DNA from: Arthrobacter sp.
Lineage (GTDB): Bacteria; Actinomycetota; Actinomycetes; Actinomycetales; Micrococcaceae
Direction of reading: 5' to 3'
Assembly (NCBI GenBank): GCA_031277795.1
Contig: JAITLQ010000007.1
Coordinates: forward strand, 267,659-331,658
Length of the DNA stretch: 64,000 nt
The translations under genes and the position numbers were made by a program. The notes below the pieces were generated by a model. That model was given only the letters and a program-made list of their open reading frames with translations. It did not search any database and had not been told where the DNA came from. Below are positions 54,580 through 62,775 of this stretch, piece after piece (within the stretch, counting starts at the first letter, position 1; each line of letters opens with the position of its first letter).

Positions 54580-55953
54580 TCACTGAGCGTTGAGCATCGG
54601 GGTGATCTTGTCGTCGTACTCCTTGGCCAGGGCGGCCAGATCGGAGGCGTCGCGGATCTTGGAGAAGAACTCCTCCATCACGGAGTTGGCCTCGACCGTG
54701 GCCCAGCCCGGCGCGGCCGGGGTCAGCTTGGAGTTGGAGGCGGACTCGATGAGGGCCTTGGCGAACTGATCGTCACCCAGGGAGGAAACGTAGTCCGAGT
54801 TGGCCGGGCCGAGGCCGGCGCCGCCGAGCTTCTTCTGGTAGTCGGCGGAGAAGATGATCTTCATGAGCTCGCGGGCCAGGCCCGGCTCCTTGGACTTGGC
54901 CGAGACGCCGATGTTGGAACCGCCGGCGAAGACCGGGGCGGGCTTGCCGTCGTTGCCCGGGAGCACGAAGGTGCCGAAGACGTCGTCGTTCCAGACGCGG
55001 GTGTCCTTGCCGTCAACCTTCTTCAGGTCGCCGATGGACCAGTGCGCCCAGCCCGGCGCCATGATGGTGGCGGCGTTGAGCTTGGTCTTGGACGTGACCT
55101 CGCCGGCCGCGTCGACGACGGCGTCGGAGTCGTTCAGGAAGATGTACTGGTTGGAGTCCTTGGCGTCATTCGGCGCGTTGGAAGCGTTCTTGTACAGGTC
55201 CTGCAGCTGGGCCAGGCCCTTCAGGGAGTTCTCGTCGGAGAGGGTCGAGACCCACTGGTCACCCTCCTTCTTGGCCAGGTCGCCGCCGTTGGCGAAGATC
55301 CAGGAGATGCCGTCGCGCCAGTCCTGACCGCCCAGGAAGAAGCCGGAGAAGTCCTTGATGTCGCGCGGGTTCTTCTCGGCGATGGTCTTCACCGTGGTGT
55401 TGAACTCGTCGAGGGTCTTGGGCACCTCGGTGATGCCGGCTTCCTTCCACACGTCCTTGCGGTAGAAGGCGTAGCGGGAACCGAAGTAGTACGGCAGGGT
55501 GTACTTCTTGCCGTCGACGGAGCCGACCTCCACGAAGGACTGGAGCAGCTTGTCGCCGCCCAGCTCGTCGTACATGTCGGAGATATCGGCGAAGGCGCCG
55601 GCGTAGGTGAAGGTCGGGGACTGGGTGTTGCCCACCTCGACGACGTCGGGGGTGGTGTCGGCGTTGGACATCGCCGTGGTGGCCTTGGCCACCAGATCGC
55701 CCCAGGCCTGTTCCTCGATCTTGAGGGTGGCACCGGTCTTCTCGTTGAAGGTGGTCTTCAGGTACTCACGCAGCTCATCCGAGGTGTCGCCGCCTGCGAG
55801 CCACAGGGTGATGGACTTGCCGGCGTTGGCCGACTTGTCGGTCGCGGGGGCGGCCGAGCTCGAGGAGGCAGAGGAGCCTCCACCGGCGCAGGCCGACAGC
55901 GCAAGCGCCGTCGTCGCGGCCAGCGCCGCGATGGATACAAACTTCTTCTTCAT
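54580..55953 (-). CDS. Extracellular sugar-binding lipoprotein (solute-binding protein family 1)
   Basis: The binding protein of the ABC importer. A 457-residue lipoprotein with basic N-terminus, lipobox LALSACAGGG and a Ser/Ala-rich linker. A family 1 fold follows, with SITLWLAGGDTSDELREYL, DVVEVGNTQSPTFTYAGAFADISD, LPYYFGSRYAFYRKDVWKEAGI and PAPVFAGGSNIGVSAKSK. The latter regions are typical of oligosaccharide binders such as NgcE/DasA-like proteins. Substrate by context: amino-sugar disaccharide (inference). ATG at 55953 after AAGGAA. Divergence from the regulator gene is not seen: both are on the minus strand. Confidence 0.93.
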   Translation of the reverse strand: MKKKFVSIAALAATTALALSACAGGGSSASSSSAAPATDKSANAGKSITLWLAGGDTSDELREYLKTTFNEKTGATLKIEEQAWGDLVAKATTAMSNADTTPDVVEVGNTQSPTFTYAGAFADISDMYDELGGDKLLQSFVEVGSVDGKKYTLPYYFGSRYAFYRKDVWKEAGITEVPKTLDEFNTTVKTIAEKNPRDIKDFSGFFLGGQDWRDGISWIFANGGDLAKKEGDQWVSTLSDENSLKGLAQLQDLYKNASNAPNDAKDSNQYIFLNDSDAVVDAAGEVTSKTKLNAATIMAPGWAHWSIGDLKKVDGKDTRVWNDDVFGTFVLPGNDGKPAPVFAGGSNIGVSAKSKEPGLARELMKIIFSADYQKKLGGAGLGPANSDYVSSLGDDQFAKALIESASNSKLTPAAPGWATVEANSVMEEFFSKIRDASDLAALAKEYDDKITPMLNAQ

Positions 55954-55991
55954 CGAAAGAGTTCCTTCTTGTGGGTGACGGTCCCGGTCCT

Positions 55992-56049
55992 CTCGCGCTG
56001 CGCGAGCACGGGCGGGGGTGTGAGGGGGAGGGGCGACGCTGGCGTCGCC
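55992..56049 (-). promoter_or_regulatory. Two hairpins between the ROK regulator and binding protein genes
   Basis: CTCGCG-CTG-CGCGAG (55992-56006) and GGCGACGC-TG-GCGTCGCC (56032-56049) lie in the 153-nt spacer. They may form an attenuator or read-through terminator between the regulator and the binding protein gene. Confidence 0.4.
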
Positions 56050-56106
56050 GGTTCCGGTGATCGACGGCGCGGGGCCGGCGGTTGGGTGACGGGGACGGGG
56101 TGCCGT

Positions 56107-57246
56107 TCAGGCCACTCCGAGTTGGGCCCACAGGACAAGCACCGCGGTTCCGCGCAGCACGATGTCTTGGGGGTCCTCGCTCAGCCGCACCAGCAGCTGC
56201 GGTTCGCGCTGCTGCAGGGTGCGAGCTGTCAAAGTGGTGGCAACCGCCGAGGCGAGCGCACCGTTCAGGAGATCCGAGGGGCCCGCGAGGACCACCTCGG
56301 CAAGATCAAGGGCCGCCACGACGGGGGCCAGGGCGATGCCGAGGCGTTCCCCGGCGGTGGCGAGCAGGGCGGCCCGCGCCGCGTCGTCGGGCGCCTCGGC
56401 CAGGGCGCGGCCGAGGTGAGGCGCGCCGACCCAGGTCTCGAGGCAGCCGATCTTGCCGCACACGCACTGCGCGCCGCCGTCGGTGCCGACCATGACGTGA
56501 CCGATCTCGCCGGCGGCCGAATGGATGCCACGGGCGCGGCGGCCGCCGACCATGAGGCCGGCGCCCACACCGCGACCGACCTTCACAAGGATCATGTCGT
56601 CTGCCCCGCCGCCGAAGGTGAACTCGCCCATCGTGGCGGCGTCGGCGTCGTTGGCGACGAGTGTGGGCAGCCCGGTGTGCTCCTCGAGGAGCGTGCCGAG
56701 CGGCAGGTCGAGCCAATCGAGGTTCGGGGCCGTGAGCACCACTCCGTCCGCGTCGACGATGCCGGGGGTGCCGACGCCGATGCCGAGCAGGGGAGCGGTG
56801 GCGGCCGCGACGGCGCGGTCGGCCAGCTCGAGGACAAGGGCCGTGACGCTCGCGCCCCGCTCGTCCTCGAGGGGGGTGTGCAGGCGGGTGAGGACGTTGC
56901 CGTCCAGGTCCATGACGGCGGCGCGCAGGACGTTTGCCTCGGCCAGGTCCAGGCCGACGATCTGGAGTCCGGTGCGGTTGACGTCCACGAGGATGGCGGG
57001 CTTGCCTGGGCGGTTGCGCTCCGCCGTCCCGAGCTCCACCACGTGGTTGCGCTGCAGCAGCTCCGCGACAAGATCGGAGACGGTGACGCGGGTCAGCCCG
57101 AGTTCGCGGGAGAGGTCGGCGCGCGACATGGCGCCCTGCGAGTGCAGGGTGCGCAGGACCAGCGAGAGGTTGTGTGCGCGCCCGTGAGCGGGCAGCGCGG
57201 CCTGGGACCTGCTGCTGCGGCGCTCGGGGACCGGCGTGGGTGTCAT
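56107..57246 (-). CDS. ROK family transcriptional repressor
   Basis: A sugar-responsive repressor of the NagC/XylR type, 379 residues. The N-terminal winged helix-turn-helix (about 35-60: MSRADLSRELGLTRVTVSDLVAELLQRN) is followed by a ROK domain with GVGTPGIVDADGVVLTAPNLDW, the zinc motif CVCGKIGCLE and GEIGHV. The Zn-cluster cysteines are intact, as expected of a sugar-binding ROK domain. ATG at 57246. Its promoter (57251-57282) carries an inverted repeat. It heads the minus-strand cluster of binding protein, permeases, hexosaminidase and kinase, so it probably controls that cluster and itself. Confidence 0.92.
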   Translation of the reverse strand: MTPTPVPERRSSRSQAALPAHGRAHNLSLVLRTLHSQGAMSRADLSRELGLTRVTVSDLVAELLQRNHVVELGTAERNRPGKPAILVDVNRTGLQIVGLDLAEANVLRAAVMDLDGNVLTRLHTPLEDERGASVTALVLELADRAVAAATAPLLGIGVGTPGIVDADGVVLTAPNLDWLDLPLGTLLEEHTGLPTLVANDADAATMGEFTFGGGADDMILVKVGRGVGAGLMVGGRRARGIHSAAGEIGHVMVGTDGGAQCVCGKIGCLETWVGAPHLGRALAEAPDDAARAALLATAGERLGIALAPVVAALDLAEVVLAGPSDLLNGALASAVATTLTARTLQQREPQLLVRLSEDPQDIVLRGTAVLVLWAQLGVA

Positions 57247-57250
57247 GCCA

Positions 57251-57282
57251 GTTAGTAGACTGAACTAACAAACAAATTGCAA
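57251..57282 (-). promoter_or_regulatory. Promoter with operator of the ROK regulator gene
   Basis: On the minus strand, -35 TTGCAA (57277-57282) and -10-like TCTACT (57254-57259) are 17 bp apart. The inverted repeat GTTAGT-N7-ACTAAC (57251-57269) overlaps the -10 and spacer, so bound repressor would block RNA polymerase. A further GATCAC-N7-GTGATC repeat lies at 57287-57305. No second copy of the GTTAGT repeat is seen before the binding-protein gene. Confidence 0.6.
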
Positions 57283-57611
57283 GCCAGATCACACCCGCCG
57301 TGATCAAACCGAGATCAAAAGGGCCCTTCCCTAAGGCTCGACGGCGGGTGGTCGCGCGGGCTCCTCGGGCGCGGCTTCGGCGTGTGGGCCGTGGGCGCCG
57401 TGGTCCCGGGGCGTCGACGGTGGGCGAGCCGTGCGCGGCCGGCAGGCTCGGATGCCGGGGCGGCGCTGGCCGGCCAGCACGGCGCGGAGAGTCGCCGGTC
57501 GGTGACCGGCGCATGGCCGACCAGCTCGGGGCGGCGCGGCTGGCTAGACTCGTCGAGTCCCTTCGGCCCCGCCGCCGGACGCACCCGCCTTCTCTTGGAG
57601 TACCGCTTCCC

Positions 57612-58391
57612 GTGTCGCACCCCCGCACCACCTCCCGTTCGATCGCCGCTCGCTTCCTGGGCCGGGGCCCGCTGGAGCGGCTGCCCAAGCGCGAGGACGA
57701 CCGCCTCGCCCTGCTCGAGCTCGTGGCCCGCCAGGTGCTCCCGCTCGGGGAGGACGCAGACGAACCGGGGCTCAACCTGCGGCTGCGCGCGTTCGGGGAC
57801 GACACCGCGATGCTGCGCCGGGCGCTCGTCGACCACGGCCTCGTTTCCCGCTCGGCCGACGGCTCGCGCTACGAGGGCGTCGTTGAGCTCCCGCCGCTCG
57901 TGATCCGCCCGGCTGGTGAGGCGGACGACGCCGAGATCAACCGCATCACCGTGGCCGCGTACCTGACGGCCGGCTACTTCCCTGACGCGCGCACGGGCTA
58001 TATGCAGAAGATCCAGGACGCGGCCGGCCGCCGCGCGGTCACCGATGTGTGGGTGGCCGAACGCGGTGAGGAGATCATCGCTGCCGTCACGCTCGCCGAG
58101 GCGGGCAACGCCTGGGCCGACGTCGCGGAGGCCGGGGAGCTCGAATTCAGGCTGCTGGTGGTGGACCCGCACGTGCAGCGCTCCGGTGCTGGCCGGGCCA
58201 TAGTCGCGGCGATCCTCGACGAGGCGCGCCGCCGCGAGGGCATCGCCTCCGTGGTGCTGACGACGAACGCCGAGTGGGAGGGGCCCAACGCCCTCTACCC
58301 CCGCCTCGGTTTCGAGCGGGCCCCGGAGCGGGACCGCTTCCCCGACGATGTCCCTGGCCTGCACCTCGTGGTCTACACGCAGGACGTCTAG
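57612..58391 (+). CDS. DUF2087-GNAT fusion protein
   Basis: A 259-residue protein with two parts. Residues about 15-95 match DUF2087 (FLGRGPLERLPKREDDRLALLELVARQV, then DDTAMLRRALVDHGLVSRSADGSRY). Residues about 100-255 form a GNAT acetyltransferase with LVIRPAGEADDAEI, the acetyl-CoA loop VQRSGAGRAIV (RxxGxG/A form) and LYPRLGFER. DUF2087 is usually found with HTH or as a stand-alone protein, so fusion to GNAT is noteworthy. GTG at 57612 is the best start; the frame is open upstream but without similarity. The substrate is unknown. Confidence 0.82.
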   Translation: MSHPRTTSRSIAARFLGRGPLERLPKREDDRLALLELVARQVLPLGEDADEPGLNLRLRAFGDDTAMLRRALVDHGLVSRSADGSRYEGVVELPPLVIRPAGEADDAEINRITVAAYLTAGYFPDARTGYMQKIQDAAGRRAVTDVWVAERGEEIIAAVTLAEAGNAWADVAEAGELEFRLLVVDPHVQRSGAGRAIVAAILDEARRREGIASVVLTTNAEWEGPNALYPRLGFERAPERDRFPDDVPGLHLVVYTQDV

Positions 58392-58475
58392 GCCGCCCCT
58401 GCCCCCGCGCCGCGAACTCTGGTAGACAGGGCACTGCCCGCCCGGGCGCGCTGCGCATCACCAAAGGGAGAAACC

Positions 58476-59042
58476 ATGGCTGAGATCATGTCGACGACGC
58501 TGGTCCCGTCGAAGCTGGAGCTGCTGGCGCGCTGGATGCGCGCCACGCCGTGGTTCCGCGGGGCCATCACGCCGGAACTCGTGATCGTGGGTGGCTTCCG
58601 CCTCGACGATCCGGAGGGCGAGGTGGGCCTCGAGTTCTTTGTGCTGCGCGACGACGCGGACGGCGAGATCTACCACGTCCCGGTGAGCTACCGCGGCGCG
58701 CCGCTGCCCGGTTCCAACGGCCACGAGGACGCGGCCTTCCTCGGCACGATGGAGCACGGGATCCTCGGGACCCGCTACGTCTACGACGGCCCGGCGGATC
58801 CGGTATGGCGCTCGACCGTGGCGGCGCTGCTGGACGGCGAGGCCTCGCCGCAGCACCGCACCGAGTCGAACACCCCCGATCGCACGGTGCGTCTCGTGGC
58901 CGGCACCGAGGCCGGGGCGATCTCCGAGTCCACCGTGGTGCGCCACCCCGCGATCGGCGACCCCGAGGGTCCCGGTGTCGTTGCACCGTGGGACGCCGCC
59001 GACGGCACCGAGGTCTCCGGGCTTCTCCTGCGCGGCGCCTGA
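58476..59042 (+). CDS. Stand-alone maltokinase N-cap-like protein
   Basis: A 188-residue protein resembling the N-terminal cap domain of mycobacterial maltokinase (Mak_N_cap): beta-rich sequence ILVPSKLELLARWMRATPWFRG-like start, VPVSYRGAPLPG, and the conserved LGTMEHGILGTRYVYDGPADPVW block. The kinase part is absent. In actinobacteria such short proteins exist alone and have no known role. ATG at 58476 with AAGGGAGAAACC just upstream. It follows the DUF2087-GNAT gene by 84 nt and precedes gatC. Confidence 0.8.
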   Translation: MAEIMSTTLVPSKLELLARWMRATPWFRGAITPELVIVGGFRLDDPEGEVGLEFFVLRDDADGEIYHVPVSYRGAPLPGSNGHEDAAFLGTMEHGILGTRYVYDGPADPVWRSTVAALLDGEASPQHRTESNTPDRTVRLVAGTEAGAISESTVVRHPAIGDPEGPGVVAPWDAADGTEVSGLLLRGA

Positions 59043-59304
59043 GCCGCTCGTTCCCATCTGACGCGGCCGGCCGCGCCACCGCGCGCGGCGTCCCCGATCT
59101 GGTCACCCGAGCGCGACGTGCGCGCCGGGGCCACCCCGCGCGACGAGTCCGGTCGCGCCGGCGGGAAGGCGAGGCGAGCGCGCGGGGCGGCCCCGCGGCG
59201 TCGTCGTGCGCTGGCTCACGCCAGGGCGTGTGCCGCCGCGCCGCGGCGGCGCGCCCGAGCGCACTAGACTGAGGGCAACACCGAAGTCTTCCCTTGGGAG
59301 TGAT
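59043..59304. other. Gene-free spacer before gatC
   Basis: GC-rich, no gene. It contains the small hairpin CGCGGGG-CGG-CCCCGCG (59181-59197) followed by a copy of the GCGTCGTCGTGC motif, and a TAGACT -10-like hexamer (59265-59270) that probably serves gatC. Confidence 0.45.
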
Positions 59305-59601
59305 ATGTCTGCCATCAGTCGTGACGACGTGGCTCACCTGGCCGAGCTGGCCCACATCGCGATGAGCGATGCGGAGCTGGACCGCATGGCCGGCGAGCTC
59401 GACGCCATCGTCGACGCCATCGCGTCCGTCTCCGAGGTTGCGGGCGACGACGTCCCCGCGACGAGCCACCCGATCCCGCTCGCGAACGTGTTCCGCGAGG
59501 ACGTGGTGGGCGTGACCCTGACGCAGGAGGAGGCGCTCTCCGGTGCCCCCGACCAGCAGGACGGCCGTTTCAAGGTGCCCGCGATTCTGGACGAGGACTG
59601 A
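59305..59601 (+). CDS. gatC: Asp-tRNA(Asn)/Glu-tRNA(Gln) amidotransferase subunit GatC
   Basis: The small stabilising subunit of GatCAB, 98 residues. It has the typical [35 protein letters not shown]-terminus and the [20 protein letters not shown] core. ATG at 59305 after GGGAG. gatA begins 5 nt after the stop. Confidence 0.96.
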   Translation: MSAISRDDVAHLAELAHIAMSDAELDRMAGELDAIVDAIASVSEVAGDDVPATSHPIPLANVFREDVVGVTLTQEEALSGAPDQQDGRFKVPAILDED

Positions 59602-59605
59602 CCCC

Positions 59606-61162
59606 ATGACGAACATCATTTCGCTCTCTGCGGCCGAACTGGCCGAGCAGCTGCGCGCCGGCTCGCTCACCTCGGTTGAGGCCGTCAACGCCCACCTGGC
59701 CCGCATCGCCGCCGTGGACGACGCCGAGCACGGCGTGCACGCCTTCCTGCACCTGAACGCCGAGGAGGCCCTCGCTGTGGCCGCCGAGGTGGACGCGATC
59801 CGCGCCGCCGGCGGCGCCGAGGCCGAGGCGCTGCACCCGCTCGCCGGCGTGCCGATCGCCATCAAGGACCTCATCGTCACGAAGGGCCAGCCCACCACGG
59901 CCGGCTCCAAGATGCTCGAGGGCTGGGTCTCGCCGTACGACGCGACCGTCATCGAGAAGATCCGCGCCGCCAAGCTGCCCATGCTCGGCAAGACGAACCT
60001 CGATGAGTTCGCGCAGGGTTCCTCCACGGAGCACTCCGCGTTCGGTAACACGCGCAACCCCTGGGATCTCTCGCGCATCCCGGGCGGCTCCGGCGGCGGC
60101 TCGGCCGCGGCCGTGGCAGCCTTCGAGGCGCCCCTGGCCCTCGGCACCGACACGGGCGGCTCCATCCGCCAGCCCGGGGCCGTGACCGGCACCGTGGGCG
60201 CCAAGCCCACCTACGGCGCGGTCTCCCGTTACGGCGCCATCGCCATGGCGTCCTCGCTGGATCAGATCGGCCCCGTGGCCCGCACCGTCCTGGACTCCGC
60301 GCTGCTGCAGGAGCTCATCGGCGGTCACGATCCCAAGGACTCCACCTCGCTGCCCGAGGCCGTTCCGGCCCTGGCCGACGCCGCCCGCGAGGGCGCCGCG
60401 GGCGATCTGTCCGGCGTGCGCGTCGGCGTCATCGAGGAGCTGGGTGGCGAGGGCTACGAGGAGGGCGTCAAGGCGCGCTTCGACGAGTCGCTCGAGCTGC
60501 TCAAGGCCCGCGGCGCCGAGATCGTCACGGTCTCCTGCCCCAACTTCAAGTACGCCCTGGCCGCGTACTACCTGATCATGCCCTCGGAGATGTCCTCCAA
60601 CCTCGCCAAGTTCGACGGCGTGCGTTACGGCAACCGCGTGCTCCCCGAGGACGGCAACGTCACGATCGAGCGCGTCATGGGCGCCACCCGCGCCGCCGGC
60701 TTCGGCGACGAGGTCAAGCGCCGCATCATCCTGGGCACCTACGCCCTCTCGGCCGGCTACTACGACGCCTACTACGGCTCGGCGCAAAAGGTCCGCACGC
60801 TCATCCAGCGCGACTTCGCCGCCGCGTTCGAGCAGGCCGACGTGCTGATCTCTCCCACGGCCCCCACCGTGGCCTTCGAGCTGGGCGCCAAGCTCGATGA
60901 CCCGCTGGCCATGTACCTCAACGACATCGCCACCATCCCGGCCAACCTGGCCGGCGTCCCCGGCATCTCGATCCCGGGCGGCCTGTCCGAGGGTCTGCCC
61001 GTGGGCATCCAGTTCCTCGCCCCGGCTCACGAGGACGCGCGCATGTACCGCGTGGCCGCAGCGCTGGAGGACTCGCTCGTGAAGCAGTGGGGCCACCCGC
61101 TGCTCTCCGAGGCCCAGGATCTCGAGCAGGCCGTCGCCGCGGCCAAGGAAGGCAAGAACTGA
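59606..61162 (+). CDS. gatA: Asp-tRNA(Asn)/Glu-tRNA(Gln) amidotransferase subunit GatA
   Basis: The amidase subunit that releases ammonia from glutamine for transamidation. The 518-residue amidase-signature protein has the catalytic lysine K87 in [11 protein letters not shown], the glycine/serine-rich signature [15 protein letters not shown] and [13 protein letters not shown] with the cis-Ser and nucleophile Ser, followed by [29 protein letters not shown] at 59606. Its stop overlaps the gatB ATG by one base. Confidence 0.97.
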   Translation: MTNIISLSAAELAEQLRAGSLTSVEAVNAHLARIAAVDDAEHGVHAFLHLNAEEALAVAAEVDAIRAAGGAEAEALHPLAGVPIAIKDLIVTKGQPTTAGSKMLEGWVSPYDATVIEKIRAAKLPMLGKTNLDEFAQGSSTEHSAFGNTRNPWDLSRIPGGSGGGSAAAVAAFEAPLALGTDTGGSIRQPGAVTGTVGAKPTYGAVSRYGAIAMASSLDQIGPVARTVLDSALLQELIGGHDPKDSTSLPEAVPALADAAREGAAGDLSGVRVGVIEELGGEGYEEGVKARFDESLELLKARGAEIVTVSCPNFKYALAAYYLIMPSEMSSNLAKFDGVRYGNRVLPEDGNVTIERVMGATRAAGFGDEVKRRIILGTYALSAGYYDAYYGSAQKVRTLIQRDFAAAFEQADVLISPTAPTVAFELGAKLDDPLAMYLNDIATIPANLAGVPGISIPGGLSEGLPVGIQFLAPAHEDARMYRVAAALEDSLVKQWGHPLLSEAQDLEQAVAAAKEGKN

Positions 61163-62670
61163 TGAGCACCGACGCTCTGGTCGACTTCAACGAGGCCCTC
61201 ACGCGCTACGAGCCCGCCCTGGGCTTCGAGGTGCACGTGGAGCTGAACACCAAGACCAAGATGTTCTCCGACGCGCCGAACGAGTTCGGCGACGAGGCAA
61301 ACACCAACGTCACACCCGTGGACCTCGGCCTGCCCGGCACCCTGCCGGTCGTCAACGGCAAGGCCATCGAGTACTCCATCAAGCTGGGCCTGGCGCTGAA
61401 CTGCTCCATCGCCGAGTCCTGCCGCTTCGCCCGGAAGAACTACTTCTACCCGGATAACCCGAAGAACTTCCAGACCTCGCAGTACGACGAGCCCATCGCG
61501 TTCGATGGCTGGCTGGACATCGAGCTGGACTCCGGTCGCGTGATCCGCGTGGACATCGAGCGCGCCCACATGGAGGAGGACGCCGGCAAGCTCACGCACC
61601 TCGGCGGCACCTCGGGCCGCATCCAGGGCGCCTCGGCCTCGCTGGTGGACTACAACCGCGCCGGCGTGCCGCTCGTGGAGATCGTCACCCGCCCCATCCT
61701 GGGCGTAGGCGCCGACGCCCCGGAGCTCGGCCGCAAGTACGTGGCCGCCATCCGCGACATCGTGAAGGCCCTGGATGTCTCCGATGCCCGCATGGAGCGC
61801 GGCAATGTGCGTTGCGACGCCAACGTCTCCCTGGCCCCGATCGGCGCCGACAAGCTCGGCACCCGTTCGGAGACCAAGAACGTGAACTCGCTGCGCTCCA
61901 TCGAGCGCGCCGTGCGTTACGAGATCGAGCGCCACGCCGCGATCCTGGACGCCGGCGAGTCCGTGGTCCAGGAAACGCGCCACTGGCACGAGGACACCCG
62001 CACCACCTCCTCCGGTCGTCCCAAGTCGGACGCGGATGACTACCGCTACTTCCCGGAGCCGGACCTGGTTCCCGTGGTCACCTCGCGTGAGCGCGTCGAG
62101 GAAATCCGCGCGACGCTGCCGGAGCTTCCGGCGGCCCGCCGTGCGCGCCTGAGCGCCGAGTGGGGCTTCTCCGAGGAGGAGTTCCGCGACGTCGTCAACG
62201 CCGGCCTGGATTCCGCGATCGACGAGACCGTGACCGCCGGCGCCACGCCCGCCGCCGCCCGCAAGTGGTGGATGGGCGAGATCTCCCGCCTGGCCAAGGA
62301 CACCGAGCTGGAGCCGACCGAGCAGGGGATCACCCCGGCCGACGTCGTCGAGATCGAGGCCCTCATCGCCGAGAAGAAGATCAACGACAAGATCGGCAAG
62401 CAGGTCCTGCAGCTGGTCGCCGCCGGCGAGGGACGCCCGGGCGAGATCGTCGAGGCCAAGGGCCTCGCCGTGGTCTCCGACGACGGCCCGCTGCTCGCCG
62501 CGATCGAGGAGGCCATGGCCGGCGCGCCGGACGTGGTCGAGAAGATCAAGGCAGGCAAGGTGCAGGCCATCGGCGCCCTCATCGGCCCCGTCATGAAGGC
62601 CACGCGCGGCCAGGCCGACGCCGGCCGCGTGCGCGAGCTGGTGCTGGAGAAGCTGGGCGTGCAGGGCTAG
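61162..62670 (+). CDS. gatB: Asp-tRNA(Asn)/Glu-tRNA(Gln) amidotransferase subunit GatB
   Basis: Activates the misacylated tRNA and receives ammonia from GatA. The 502 residues contain GFEVHVELNTKTKMFS, GLPGTLPVVNGKAIE and the RKNYFYPDNPKNFQTSQYD motif. The region DYNRAGVPLVEIVTRP follows, and a C-terminal YqeY-like tail domain ends the protein. ATG at 61162 overlaps the gatA stop. Together with gatC and gatA it forms a complete operon, closed by a hairpin terminator. Confidence 0.97.
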   Translation: MSTDALVDFNEALTRYEPALGFEVHVELNTKTKMFSDAPNEFGDEANTNVTPVDLGLPGTLPVVNGKAIEYSIKLGLALNCSIAESCRFARKNYFYPDNPKNFQTSQYDEPIAFDGWLDIELDSGRVIRVDIERAHMEEDAGKLTHLGGTSGRIQGASASLVDYNRAGVPLVEIVTRPILGVGADAPELGRKYVAAIRDIVKALDVSDARMERGNVRCDANVSLAPIGADKLGTRSETKNVNSLRSIERAVRYEIERHAAILDAGESVVQETRHWHEDTRTTSSGRPKSDADDYRYFPEPDLVPVVTSRERVEEIRATLPELPAARRARLSAEWGFSEEEFRDVVNAGLDSAIDETVTAGATPAAARKWWMGEISRLAKDTELEPTEQGITPADVVEIEALIAEKKINDKIGKQVLQLVAAGEGRPGEIVEAKGLAVVSDDGPLLAAIEEAMAGAPDVVEKIKAGKVQAIGALIGPVMKATRGQADAGRVRELVLEKLGVQG

Positions 62671-62682
62671 TTTCCACACGCC

Positions 62683-62720
62683 GACAAGGGGCCCGCGCCG
62701 AGAGGCGCGGGCCCCTTGTC
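62683..62720 (+). terminator. Terminator of gatCAB
   Basis: A perfect 17-bp stem GACAAGGGGCCCGCGCC with its complement and GAGA tetraloop, starting 12 nt after the gatB stop; no T-run but very stable. Confidence 0.75.
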
Positions 62721-62775
62721 GCGTCCGGACGCTAGGCTTACAGGCCCGCCCACCCACAGCAGGAGAGAACCCCAC

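Noticed and set aside
57287..57305. GATCAC-N7-GTGATC as a CRP/cAMP-receptor site linked to the adenylate cyclase gene
   Set aside because: The half-sites are in the reverse order to the TGTGA-N6-TCACA consensus, so a CRP-type site is not supported.
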